In this document: one piece after another, positions 1-8,000 of the stretch
Numbering within the stretch: the stretch's first letter is position 1
How the letters are laid out: each line of letters opens with the position of its first letter
Source of the DNA: JBBQTU01 sp038213005
GTDB lineage: Bacteria > Planctomycetota > Phycisphaerae > Tepidisphaerales > Tepidisphaeraceae
DNA: 18,792 nucleotides
Assembly (NCBI GenBank): GCA_038213005.1
Contig: JBBQTU010000059.1
Coordinates: 1-18,792, forward strand
Reading direction: 5' to 3'
Notes under the pieces: generated by a model
The model's database searches: none
Seen by the model: the letters and a program-made list of their open reading frames with translations, nothing else
What the model was told of the DNA's origin: nothing
Made by a program: the position numbers and the translations under genes

Positions 1-23
1 GCACTGATGCCAACTTAAAATCG

Positions 24-109
24 GGGTGGCATGGCCAGATCGGTACTCCGAGATGGCCATGATGTCCGCCCCTTGCTCATTCCGGAGTACCGGCCTGAGC
101 ATGCCACCC
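24..109. repeat. Imperfect palindrome (inverted repeat) at the phosphoketolase breakpoint
   Basis: Two arms of about 26-27 bp (24-50 and 83-109) face each other around a 32-bp centre. The outer 10 bp, GGGTGGCATG and CATGCCACCC, pair perfectly. The inner 10 bp, CGGTACTCCG and CGGAGTACCG, also pair perfectly. The 7 bp between them pair only partly. The element lies just upstream of where recognisable phosphoketolase sequence begins (about 140). It resembles the short palindromic intergenic elements common in planctomycete genomes. No transposase or target-site duplication is visible, so an insertion-sequence end is possible but unproven. Confidence 0.7.
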
Positions 110-1562
110 ATGTTGATGGACTTCGGCCGCAGCACACTAGAACATCTCAAACTGCTGGAGGAATGGCTGAAGAGTTACCGGCCAGAGGAACTCTTCGATG
201 AGCAGGGTCGGCTCAAACCGGAACTCGCCGAACTGGCCCCGAAGGGTGAGCGACGCATGGGCGCCAATCCGCACGCCAATGGCGGCAAGCTGCTCCGCGA
301 CCTGGTCATGCCAGACTTTCGGAAATACGCGGTCAAAGTGCCGTCGCCCGGCTCGGTCACGGCCGCCGACGCTCACGAACTCGGCGTGTTCCTGCGTGAT
401 GTAGCCAAGCTTAATCGCGAGCACCGCAATTTTCGCATCTTCGGCCCCGACGAAACGCTGTCCAACCGCCTCGGCGCGGTGTTCGAGGCGACCAACCGGC
501 AGTGGGACGCGCGGACGCAGGACAACGATGAGTTCCTCGCCCTCGATGGCCGGGTGATGGAAATGTTGAGCGAACATCAATGCGAAGGCTGGCTTGAAGG
601 TTACCTGCTCACCGGGCGGCACGGGCTGTTCAACTGTTACGAAGCCTTCATCCACATCATTGATTCGATGTTCAACCAGCACGCCAAGTGGCTCAAGGTC
701 ACGGCCGGCCTGCCTTGGCGCGCGCCCATCGCGTCGCTGAACTACCTGCTGGCCTCGCATGTCTGGCAGCAGATCCACAACGGCTTCACGCATCAGGATC
801 CCGGTTTCATCGATCACGTCGTGAACAAGAAAGCCTCGGTCGTGCGCGTCTATCTGCCGCCGGATGCCAACTGCCTGCTTTCGGTCTGGGATCATTGCTT
901 GCGCAGTCGCCACTACGTCAACGTCGTGATCGCTGGCAAGTATGAAGCGCCGCAATGGCTGGACATGGAGGCCGCCGTCAAGCACTGCACCGAAGGGATC
1001 GGAATCTGGCAATGGGCCAGCAGTGACGCCGGCGGGGAACCCGATGTGGTCATGGCCTGCTGTGGCGATGTGCCCACCCTGGAGACGCTCGCCGCGGTAT
1101 CCATCCTGCGCCAGCATCTGCCCGATCTAAAAGTCCGCGTGGTCAACGTCGTGGATTTGATGAAGTTGGAACCGCAAAGCGAACATCCCCACGGGTTGAG
1201 CGAGGCTGCTTTCGATGCTCTGTTCACCACGGACAAGCACGTCATCTTCGCGTTCCATGGCTACCCGTCGCTGATTCATCGGCTAACGTATCGCCGCAAC
1301 AACCATCACAACCTCCACGTCCGCGGCTACAAAGAAGAAGGCACCATCACCACTCCGTTCGACATGACCGTACTGAATGACGTGGACCGCTTCCATCTCG
1401 TGATGGACGTCATCGACCGCCTCCCGCGGACCGGCGAAAAAAGGTGTCCGCCTGGAGCGCAAACTTCAGGACAAACTAATTGAGCACAAGCAGTACATCG
1501 ATATGCACGGCCAGGATATGCCGGAAATCCGCAACTGGAAGTGGACTCTGCCCCATGAATAA
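26..1562 (+). pseudogene. xfp: Phosphoketolase fragment, N-terminal half missing and C-terminus frameshifted
   Basis: Phosphoketolases use thiamine diphosphate to cleave xylulose 5-phosphate or fructose 6-phosphate into acetyl phosphate and a smaller sugar phosphate. The family is about 800 residues long. Here homology begins near nt 140 with a HLKLLEEWLKSYRPEELFD stretch that normally lies at the end of the N-terminal domain. It continues through the middle domain, including the conserved YEAF glutamate near frame residue 206, and into the C-terminal domain. The frame is closed by TGA at 5-7, so the cofactor-binding N-terminal half is absent. The open frame stops at 1483 with a non-homologous tail. 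Removing one A from the run at 1437-1442 restores a family-type C-terminus containing HKQYIDMHGQDMPEIRNWKW and ending at TAA 1560-1562. That restored stop overlaps the next gene's ATG, which supports the original reading. The fragment is probably non-functional. An assembly error is the alternative. Confidence 0.85.
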
Positions 1563-2901
1563 GTTCAAGCAACTCTGGAGCGATGTGCGGTCGAGCCTGT
1601 GGTTTCTGCCCTCGCTGATCGTCGCCGCCAGCATTGCCTTGGCGATAGGTTTGATAGAACTGGACTCCACCGCGAGCGACCGATGGCTGGCCCAGTGGCC
1701 GCGCCTATTTGGGGCCGGGGCGGAAGGTTCGCGCGGGATGATGTCCACGATTGCCGGCTCGATGATGACAGTGGTGGGCGTTACGTTTTCCATGATCCTC
1801 GTCGTGCTGGCACTGGCTTCGAGCCAGTACACCTCGCGCATCCTACGGAACTTCATGCGCAGCCGCGTTACTCAGGTCGTGCTCGGGATCTTCGCGGGGG
1901 TTTTCACTTACTGCCTGATCGTGTTGCGCACCATCCGAAGCGGCGACGAGGGCGAATTCGTACCAAATCTGGCGGTATTCTTCGGCTTCGTGCTGGCCCT
2001 TGGATGCGTCGGTGCCCTCATGTTCTTCATCAACCACATGGCCACATCGATCCAAGCTTCCAACATTATCGCCTGGGTCGCCGAGGACACGATCAGGGCC
2101 ATTGACCGACTTTTCCCGGAAAGCCTTGGACAGGCACCGGGCGAAGAGGACGAAGACGACACGCTATGCCCTCTGGTAGAGCAGAAGTGGCACGCCGTGC
2201 CTGCCAGCAAGAGCGGCTATGTCCAGAGCGTGGATGATGCCGCGATCCTAGGCCTGACTCGGGACAGGAAGACCATTGTGCGGATGGAGCGCGGCATCGG
2301 CGAGTTCGTTGTGCAGGACACCGCGCTGGCTTTGCTCGCCCTGAAAGACCCGCCGGATCAGGGGACGATTATCGCCCTGCAGGCGGCTTTCAGTATCAAC
2401 CGCCACCGCACGTTGGAACAGGACGCGGCCTTTGGCATCAGGCAGATCGTAGACATAGCCCTCAAAGCACTCTCGCCCGGCGTCAACGATGTTACCACGG
2501 CCGTGATGTGCGTGGATCACTTGACAGCGATTCTGTCGCGGCTTGCGTCCCGACACATCCCTTCGCCGCACCGCTACGAGGACGGGGAACTGCGAGTGAT
2601 CGCCAAAGGCCAGAGCTTTAAGAGTTTGCTAGGCGACTCGTTCGATCAGATCCGGGGGAGTGCCAAAGGCAATGTGGCCATCCTGTTGCAAATGCTCGGG
2701 GCTATCCAAACAATCGCCAGTCGGACAGCCAAACCGGGCCGCCGGCTGGCGCTGCGGGAACAAGTGCAATGGATTGCGGAAGTGGCCGAGCGGACCATCG
2801 TGTACCCGCATGACCGCGCGAGGATCGACGGGCGGCTGACGCGCACGCGCGAAGCGCTCGAAGGCGAGCCTGCGCTGTTCCCAGAGGAGCATGATCGATA
2901 A
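1555..2901 (+). CDS. DUF2254 family integral membrane protein
   Basis: This 448-residue membrane protein has hydrophobic segments near residues 15-35, 66-88, 107-124 and 138-160, followed by a soluble C-terminal region of about 280 residues. The layout and motifs such as GVTFSMILVVLALASSQYT and SPGVNDVTTA fit the uncharacterised DUF2254 family, for which no biochemical role is established. I chose ATG 1555 rather than an upstream in-frame codon at 1480. The ATG overlaps the frame-restored stop of the phosphoketolase gene (ATGAATAA), as expected for translational coupling, and the upstream residues have no membrane-protein character. It probably shared a transcript with the phosphoketolase gene before that gene decayed. 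It ends 30 bp before the aldolase gene, so those two may still be co-transcribed. Confidence 0.85.
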   Translation: MNKFKQLWSDVRSSLWFLPSLIVAASIALAIGLIELDSTASDRWLAQWPRLFGAGAEGSRGMMSTIAGSMMTVVGVTFSMILVVLALASSQYTSRILRNFMRSRVTQVVLGIFAGVFTYCLIVLRTIRSGDEGEFVPNLAVFFGFVLALGCVGALMFFINHMATSIQASNIIAWVAEDTIRAIDRLFPESLGQAPGEEDEDDTLCPLVEQKWHAVPASKSGYVQSVDDAAILGLTRDRKTIVRMERGIGEFVVQDTALALLALKDPPDQGTIIALQAAFSINRHRTLEQDAAFGIRQIVDIALKALSPGVNDVTTAVMCVDHLTAILSRLASRHIPSPHRYEDGELRVIAKGQSFKSLLGDSFDQIRGSAKGNVAILLQMLGAIQTIASRTAKPGRRLALREQVQWIAEVAERTIVYPHDRARIDGRLTRTREALEGEPALFPEEHDR

Positions 2902-2931
2902 GGGTTTGATGACCTTACGGAGGTACGACGG

Positions 2932-3954
2932 ATGAATGTGCAAAAGCTCACAGACGCTGCGAAACTGCTGGTCGCCGACGACAAGGGTCTGCTGGCGATG
3001 GATGAAAGCACTCCCACGTGCAACAAGCGCTTCGCCAAGCTGGGGATTCCTCAGACCGAGGAAACTCGGCGCGCTTACCGGGAGTTGATTGTCACAACTC
3101 CCGGTCTTGGCGAGTCCATCAGCGGCGCGATCCTCTACGACGAGACCATTCGACAACAGAAGAAAGATGGCACGCCATTTCTCAAAGTTCTCAGCGACGC
3201 GGGAATCATTCCCGGCATTAAGGTGGACACCGGCGCGAAGGAAATGGCCAGTCATCCCGGTGAGAAGATCACGGAAGGCCTGGATGGATTGCGTGATCGA
3301 CTGGAGGAATATGTTCGAATGGGTGCCCGTTTCGCCAAGTGGCGCGCGGTGATCGCCATAGGTGACGGCATTCCCAGCCGCAGCGGCCTCGAAGCCAACG
3401 CGCATGCGCTGGCCCGCTACGCAGCGTTATGCCAGGAGGCCGGTCTCGTTCCCGTCGTTGAACCGGAAGTCCTCATGGCCGGCGAACACACTCTGGAGCG
3501 GTGCGGCGCTGCCACCGAGGAAGTCCTGCGAGCGGTCTTCAACCAGCTTTACACGCAGCGGGTGGCACTGGAAGGCCTGATTCTGAAGCCCAACATGGTC
3601 CTCCCGGGATTGGCATGTCCCAAACAAGAAAGCGTGGATGAGGTGGCCGACGCCACGGTCAGGTGCCTCTTGCGCGCGGTTCCCGCTGCCGTCCCGGGGA
3701 TTGCCTTCCTGTCGGGCGGCCAGCCCGCCAAACTGGCCTCAGCCCGTCTGAACGCCATGAATGTTCGCTTCAAGTCGCGAGGACCCTGGGCGTTGGCGTT
3801 TTCGTTTGCCCGCGCTATCCAGCAGCCGGCGTTGGATATCTGGCGAGGCGACGGCGCCAACGTGGCGGCCGCACAGAAAGCCCTTGTTCATAGGGTCAGA
3901 TGCAATCGGGTCGCGCGGCGTGGCGAGTATCAGATCGCGATGGAACAGAACTAA
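2932..3954 (+). CDS. Class I (Schiff-base) fructose-bisphosphate aldolase
   Basis: This cytoplasmic enzyme reversibly cleaves fructose 1,6-bisphosphate to dihydroxyacetone phosphate and glyceraldehyde 3-phosphate. At 340 residues it matches the metal-independent, animal- and plant-like class I family. The Schiff-base lysine is K219 in LEGLILKPNMVLPG. Other active-site residues are D24 (AMDES), K136 (FAKWRAV) and E177/E179 (EPEV). The phosphate-binding SGGQ lies at 261-264. The C-terminus lacks the terminal tyrosine that animal enzymes use. A GGAGG ribosome-binding site at 2919-2923 stands 8 nt before ATG 2932. It sits between DUF2254 and the N-ATPase operon and beside a phosphoketolase remnant, so it belongs to a sugar phosphate cluster. 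Function is confident from residue conservation. Physiological direction is not visible. Confidence 0.95.
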   Translation: MNVQKLTDAAKLLVADDKGLLAMDESTPTCNKRFAKLGIPQTEETRRAYRELIVTTPGLGESISGAILYDETIRQQKKDGTPFLKVLSDAGIIPGIKVDTGAKEMASHPGEKITEGLDGLRDRLEEYVRMGARFAKWRAVIAIGDGIPSRSGLEANAHALARYAALCQEAGLVPVVEPEVLMAGEHTLERCGAATEEVLRAVFNQLYTQRVALEGLILKPNMVLPGLACPKQESVDEVADATVRCLLRAVPAAVPGIAFLSGGQPAKLASARLNAMNVRFKSRGPWALAFSFARAIQQPALDIWRGDGANVAAAQKALVHRVRCNRVARRGEYQIAMEQN

Positions 3955-4049
3955 ACACAACATATAAACGGCAATGCACGCACATTGGGGCGTTCGCGCC
4001 AGTCGCTATCTGTCATAGAGTGTAGATTGATCTTTACAGAAGGAGTTGC

Positions 4050-4322
4050 ATGGGAACCGTAACATCGTCATCAAGTGAGACAGGCCAGGGGCTTCAGAGG
4101 GGGCGCAAGATTGGCCGGAAGGTTGCGTTCGTTGTTCTGGCCGTCCTGATGGTCTTCGTCGTGTGGCAGAATTGGGGACAGGTGGAAACGCCAGTGCTCT
4201 TCATGACGGTGAGCATGTCCAGAGGCCTGCTCATGCTGCTGATTCTGGCGGCAGGATTTGTGCTTGGCCAACTGGCACCCCAGGTTCTTAAGAGCCACGA
4301 AGCCACGATTGATTCGCCGTAA
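4050..4322 (+). CDS. Small LapA-like (DUF1049-type) membrane protein
   Basis: This 90-residue protein has two predicted membrane helices, about 24-41 and 59-76, joined by a short NWGQVETPVLF loop, and a basic N-terminal segment (RGRKIGRK). This two-helix hairpin with Q-N after helix 1 and a glycine-containing second helix resembles the LapA/DUF1049 family. Some members of that family are linked to lipopolysaccharide assembly, while many have no known role. AAGGAG at 4040-4045 lies 4 nt before ATG 4050. It is preceded by 95 bp and followed by 126 bp without genes, so it may be its own transcription unit. It may also assist the neighbouring membrane complex, but nothing in the sequence proves that. 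Confidence 0.7.
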   Translation: MGTVTSSSSETGQGLQRGRKIGRKVAFVVLAVLMVFVVWQNWGQVETPVLFMTVSMSRGLLMLLILAAGFVLGQLAPQVLKSHEATIDSP

Positions 4323-4448
4323 ATGCTAAGCTGATCGGTCCGCGACACAGAATTGTGGTTACGGATACACTGGTCTTCAGGGCAAGCGCGATTCTAAGTT
4401 GTCAGTAATCTACTGCGAGGTACCGAGCTATCGCGAAAGGCAAAGAAG
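4323..4448 (+). other. Intergenic region before the N-ATPase operon
   Basis: These 126 bp must carry the N-ATPase operon promoter if the operon is not read through from the LapA-like gene. I found no convincing -35/-10 pair. GATACACT at 4364-4371 is the nearest -10-like string, and it lacks a matching -35. No terminator hairpin with a T-run follows the LapA-like gene, so read-through remains possible. Confidence 0.3.
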
Positions 4449-5987
4449 ATGGGATCAGGTATGGTCGTCTCGGTGCGCGGCAGTGTCGTGGATATACGCT
4501 TTGAGGAACGTCTGCCACCGATTTACTCGGTGTTACACGCCGGAGACAAAGGGCAAATCGTCATTGAAGTGCTGGCGCAGCGTGATGAACGTCACGTGCG
4601 GGGGATCGCATTGACACCCACGCAAGGCCTCGCGCGCGGGACGGCGGTCCAGGACACCGGCGGGCCGCTAAAAGCACCGGTGGGTAAAGGTACTCTCTCG
4701 CGGATGTTCGATGTATTTGGCCACGCCATTGACGGTCAGCCCGCGCCGTCTGATGTTCAATGGCGCACGGTCCACCGGGCGCCGCCAGCCTTGGACCGGC
4801 GGTCTACCAAGTCCGAAATCTTCGAGACAGGCATTAAGGTCATCGATGTGCTTGTGCCGCTGGAACGAGGTGGCAAAGGCGGTCTGTTCGGCGGAGCGGG
4901 GGTGGGTAAGACAGTGCTGCTCACCGAGATGATCCACAACATGATTGGACATCAGCAGGGCGTGAGCATCTTCTGCGGTATTGGCGAGCGCTGCCGGGAA
5001 GGCGAGGAACTTTACCACGAGATGCAAAAGGCCGGGGTGCTACCGCATATGGTCATGGTCTTTGGCCAGATGAATGAGCCCCCTGGTGCCCGGTTCCGGG
5101 TGGGCCATACGGCCCTGACGATGGCGGAGTATTTCCGGGACGACGAGCATCGCGACGTGCTGCTGCTCATCGACAATATCTTCCGGTTCATCCAGGCCGG
5201 CATGGAGGTGTCCGGCTTAATGGGGCAAATGCCGTCGCGGCTGGGCTATCAGCCCACCATGGGCACCGAGTTGTCAGGACTGGAAGAGCGCATCGCCAAC
5301 ACGGACACCGGGGCCATCACGTCCATCCAGGCGGTGTATGTGCCCGCGGACGATTTCACCGACCCGGCGGCCGTGCATACCTTTTCGCATCTCTCGGCGT
5401 CCATTGTGCTTTCGCGAAAGCGAACGAGCGAAGGCCTCTACCCGGCCGTCGATCCATTGCAGTCCAACTCGAAAATGACCACCGTTGGCATCGTCGGCGA
5501 ACGGCACTATCTCCTGGCGCAGGAAATCCGCCGGACGCTCGCGCAATACGCCCAACTCAAGGACATCATCGCCATGCTCGGTCTGGAGCAGCTTTCGCCG
5601 GAAGACCGCAATGTGGTCGGCCGGGCGCGGCGGCTGGAGCGTTTCCTCACGCAGCCCTTTTTCACAACCGAACAGTTCACCGGTCTGAAAGGAACACTGG
5701 TAAGCCTCAAAGACGCACTGGATGGCTGTGAGCGCATCCTGCGGGATGACTTCAAAGACTACCCCGAGAGCGCGCTCTACATGATTGGGAAGATTGACGA
5801 AGCGAAAAAAACTGCGAAACCCAGTCCGCCCGCCGCCCCAAGTCAACCTGGGTCAAAACCCAAAGGCAAGACTGATCCGAAGCCAGCCGGCGAACACCGG
5901 GCCAAAGCCACGCCCGACCCGCAGGGTGAGTCTGTCGCGAAACCTCAACCGGAGGTCGCACATGCCGCCGGCAAACATGAACCTTAA
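4449..5987 (+). CDS. atpD: N-type ATPase beta subunit
   Basis: This is the catalytic subunit of the N-type rotary ATPase head, which exchanges ATP hydrolysis or synthesis with rotation of the ion-driven ring. Of its 512 residues, Walker A is GGAGVGKT at 148-155. The catalytic glutamate motif is GIGERCREGEEL at 177-188, Walker B is LLLIDN at 238-243, and the DELSEED-equivalent loop is EQLSPED at 380-386. The cysteine in GERCREGEE, the opening VVSVRGSVVDIRF and the atpDCQRBEFAG gene order separate it from housekeeping F-type beta subunits. Residues 452-512 form an unusual proline/lysine/alanine tail after the normal end of the fold. ATG 4449 is preceded by only a weak purine-rich site (AAAGAAGA). 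It is the first gene of the operon, and its end overlaps atpC by 26 bp. Confidence 0.95.
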   Translation: MGSGMVVSVRGSVVDIRFEERLPPIYSVLHAGDKGQIVIEVLAQRDERHVRGIALTPTQGLARGTAVQDTGGPLKAPVGKGTLSRMFDVFGHAIDGQPAPSDVQWRTVHRAPPALDRRSTKSEIFETGIKVIDVLVPLERGGKGGLFGGAGVGKTVLLTEMIHNMIGHQQGVSIFCGIGERCREGEELYHEMQKAGVLPHMVMVFGQMNEPPGARFRVGHTALTMAEYFRDDEHRDVLLLIDNIFRFIQAGMEVSGLMGQMPSRLGYQPTMGTELSGLEERIANTDTGAITSIQAVYVPADDFTDPAAVHTFSHLSASIVLSRKRTSEGLYPAVDPLQSNSKMTTVGIVGERHYLLAQEIRRTLAQYAQLKDIIAMLGLEQLSPEDRNVVGRARRLERFLTQPFFTTEQFTGLKGTLVSLKDALDGCERILRDDFKDYPESALYMIGKIDEAKKTAKPSPPAAPSQPGSKPKGKTDPKPAGEHRAKATPDPQGESVAKPQPEVAHAAGKHEP

Positions 5988-6366
5988 GGTACTTCTGCCT
6001 TTCCATATCTTCGCCGAAAAGACCGGCCTATCGCGTATTGTGGCAGAGACGCGCGATGGCTCATTTGGACTCTTGCCACACCGCCTCGATTGTGTGGCAG
6101 CGCTTGTTCCCGGCATTCTGATCTACCAACTACAGGGCGAGGCCGAGGTTTACGTGGCCGTGGACGAAGGAGTGATGGTCAAGACGGGTCCGGACGTGCT
6201 CGTTTCCGTGCGGCGGGCGATCGGCGGAACGGACCTTGGTCAGTTGCGTGACACGGTGGAGCGCGAGTTTGTGACTTTGGACGAGCACGAGCAGAGCGTG
6301 CGCTCAGTCATGGCGAAACTGGAAGCTGGATTTATGCGTCGCTTGGCGAGTTTTCAACATGAATGA
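5962..6366 (+). CDS. atpC: N-type ATPase epsilon subunit
   Basis: This central-stalk subunit contacts gamma and the c ring. The 134-residue product contains the conserved loop GSFGLLPHRLDCVAALVPG of the epsilon beta-sandwich domain (about residues 31-49). The short C-terminal region (about 95-134) is likely helical. ATG 5962 is chosen because GGAGG at 5951-5955 stands 6 nt upstream. A second ATG at 5977 fits the homology equally well but not the ribosome-binding site. The start lies inside the end of atpD, so translation is probably coupled. Placement directly after beta is the usual N-ATPase arrangement. Confidence 0.9.
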   Translation: MPPANMNLKVLLPFHIFAEKTGLSRIVAETRDGSFGLLPHRLDCVAALVPGILIYQLQGEAEVYVAVDEGVMVKTGPDVLVSVRRAIGGTDLGQLRDTVEREFVTLDEHEQSVRSVMAKLEAGFMRRLASFQHE

Positions 6367-6694
6367 CCCGTCGCCCAAACAATCGAAGAAGCAGGAGCCC
6401 ACCTTTGCCAAGCAGGTCGGTGCGAAGGCGTCGCGCAAGATTAAGGCGCGTAACTCCACGCAGGGAGTCTGGTTCGGCCTGGGCATGATGGGGCTTATCG
6501 GCTGGTCGGTGGTCGTTCCGACGCTGCTTGGCGCGGCCCTTGGCATTTGGCTGGACAAACACCACCCCGGCGCGCATCCGTGGACGCTGGCATTGCTGGT
6601 GGCGGGGCTCGCCATCGGCTGCCTCAATGCCTGGCACTGGGTGGCCAAGGAAGACAAGGCCATGCGGGACGATCAGGAGGATGACCATGAATGA
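6359..6694 (+). CDS. atpQ: N-ATPase AtpQ (AtpI-like) membrane protein
   Basis: This 111-residue protein has a basic, lysine-rich N-terminus (residues 1-35), two membrane helices at about 38-64 and 74-95, and an acidic C-terminus (KEDKAMRDDQEDDHE). The GxxxGxWLD motif in the first hairpin, and the position between epsilon and AtpR, match the AtpI-like protein called AtpQ in N-ATPase operons. AtpI-type proteins help assemble c rings and may handle Mg2+. That role is known from relatives and is not shown here. ATG 6359 overlaps the atpC stop by 8 bp. Confidence 0.85.
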   Translation: MNDPSPKQSKKQEPTFAKQVGAKASRKIKARNSTQGVWFGLGMMGLIGWSVVVPTLLGAALGIWLDKHHPGAHPWTLALLVAGLAIGCLNAWHWVAKEDKAMRDDQEDDHE

Positions 6695-7007
6695 AACGCT
6701 AATACTGATTCTCGCATGGGCGGCCGGAGGATTGCTCGGGACGATCTTCTTCGGCGCTCTCTGGTGGACCATACGCAAGGGCGTCTCGTCGCCGCGGCCG
6801 GCCCTTTGGTTCTTTTGCAGCCTGCTGCTGCGGATGGGAATTGTCCTATCCGGGTTTTACTTTGTCTCCGGCGGTCATTGGCAGCGGTTGCTGTTGTGCC
6901 TCCTCGGATTCGTCATGGCACGCCTGGCCGTGATGTGGATGACCCGGCCGTCCAGAGCAACTCACCCCCAATCCACGCAGGAGGCCGACCATGCGTCTCA
7001 GTCCTGA
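6687..7007 (+). CDS. atpR: N-ATPase AtpR small membrane protein
   Basis: AtpR is a three-helix protein restricted to N-ATPase operons. This 106-residue copy has hydrophobic segments at about 5-28, 38-60 and 67-86. R49 and R79 lie in or near the membrane helices; such buried arginines have been proposed to interact with c-subunit carboxylates during ring assembly. ATG 6687 is preferred over ATG 6681 because AGGAGG ends at 6680, giving 6 nt spacing to 6687 and none to 6681. The start overlaps the end of atpQ by 8 bp. The hydrophilic C-terminal 20 residues overlap the atpB start. Confidence 0.85.
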   Translation: MNETLILILAWAAGGLLGTIFFGALWWTIRKGVSSPRPALWFFCSLLLRMGIVLSGFYFVSGGHWQRLLLCLLGFVMARLAVMWMTRPSRATHPQSTQEADHASQS

Positions 7008-7701
7008 CGAGATCATTTTCTGGCAACACGGGTTTCTCACACTCAACGCTACCATCGCGTTCACGTGGGGATTGATGCTCGTGCTGGCCGTCGGCTCGAA
7101 GCTGATCACACGCAAGCTTTCCACCGATCTGAAGCGTGCCCGCTGGCAGAATCTGCTGGAAATCATCGTCACCGCGATCGAGAAACAAATCGAAGAGGTT
7201 GGCCTCCGCCATCCCCAGAAGTATCTCGGATTTCTGGGCACGCTGTTTCTGTTCGTCGCCACGGCCAGTCTCTGTACCATTATCCCCGGCTATGAGCCTC
7301 CCACAGCCTCGCTTTCGACCACCGTGGCGCTGGCGCTGTGCGTGTTTGTGGCCGTGCCGCTCTTTGGCATCGAGGAACAGGGCCTGGGCGGCTACCTGAA
7401 GTCCTACATCGAGCCGACGTTCATCATGTTGCCGTTCAATATCATCAGCGAGATCTCCCGCACGTTGGCCCTGGCCGTCCGCCTGTTTGGCAACATGATG
7501 AGCGGGGCGATGATCATCGGCATCCTGCTGACCATCACCCCCTTCATCTTTCCCATCATCATGACGGCGCTTGGCCTGCTCACGGGCATGGTTCAAGCCT
7601 ATATCTTCAGCATTCTGGCCGCGGTCTATATCGCGGCCGCGACGCGCACTGCCAAGCCTAAGCCGCAGCCCGCTCCCAAACTTGCATCAACAACGAGCTA
7701 A
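6991..7701 (+). CDS. atpB: N-type ATPase subunit a
   Basis: This membrane stator subunit forms the ion half-channels against the c ring. The 236-residue product contains the family hallmark LALAVRLFGNMMSG. R164 corresponds to the essential stator arginine (E. coli R210), and Q202 in VQAYIFSILAAVYI lies in the following helix, as usual. At least five hydrophobic segments are visible. It is shorter than typical housekeeping a subunits, which fits the N-type family. The last ~18 residues (TAKPKPQPAPK and onward) form a basic proline-rich tail resembling those on beta, b and alpha. AGGAGG at 6979-6984 is 6 nt before ATG 6991. The gene overlaps atpR by 17 bp. Confidence 0.95.
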   Translation: MRLSPDEIIFWQHGFLTLNATIAFTWGLMLVLAVGSKLITRKLSTDLKRARWQNLLEIIVTAIEKQIEEVGLRHPQKYLGFLGTLFLFVATASLCTIIPGYEPPTASLSTTVALALCVFVAVPLFGIEEQGLGGYLKSYIEPTFIMLPFNIISEISRTLALAVRLFGNMMSGAMIIGILLTITPFIFPIIMTALGLLTGMVQAYIFSILAAVYIAAATRTAKPKPQPAPKLASTTS

Positions 7702-7715
7702 CGAAAGGACGCATT

Positions 7716-7997
7716 ATGGATAGCATGACCCTCATTGCAGTTGCCTCAATTGTCACCGCCGGCATCACAACCGGCGTCGGGTGTATGGCGCCGGCGCTGG
7801 GCGAAGGGCGGTCGGTCGCGACGGCCCTGACTGCCTTGGCGCAGCAGCCCGACGCCTCGGCCACCATTACCCGGACGTTGTTTGTCGGCCTGGCGATGAT
7901 CGAGTCCACAGCCATCTACTGCTTTGTGGTCTCGATGATTCTGATCTTCGCTAATCCGTTCTGGAATCACGTTATCGCGCAGGTCGCGGGAAAGTGA
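7716..7997 (+). CDS. atpE: N-type ATPase c subunit (ion-binding ring)
   Basis: This 93-residue hairpin protein has helix 1 at about 5-42, the polar loop AQQPD at 42-46, and helix 2 at about 50-82. The ring built from it carries the coupling ion. E63 is the essential carboxylate, and S64, T65 and Y68 follow in the order EST-x-x-Y known from the Na+-binding c ring of Ilyobacter tartaricus. The position matching the Ilyobacter helix-1 glutamine ligand is E30, giving a two-carboxylate site typical of N-ATPases. GAAAGGA lies upstream of ATG 7716. The gene stands 14 bp after atpB and 3 bp before atpF. Ion choice cannot be settled from sequence, because a studied N-ATPase c ring with two carboxylates was reported to be H+ specific. 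Confidence 0.95.
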   Translation: MDSMTLIAVASIVTAGITTGVGCMAPALGEGRSVATALTALAQQPDASATITRTLFVGLAMIESTAIYCFVVSMILIFANPFWNHVIAQVAGK

Positions 7998-8000
7998 CCC

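Noticed and set aside
137..1117. 326-residue open frame on the minus strand
   Set aside because: It is antisense to conserved phosphoketolase sequence, and its residues are arginine/alanine/histidine-rich as expected for a shadow of GC-rich coding DNA.
1437..1450. Programmed ribosomal frameshift in phosphoketolase
   Set aside because: The A-run would suit -1 slippage, but a +1 change is needed to reach the conserved C-terminus, and the gene is already truncated at its 5' side.
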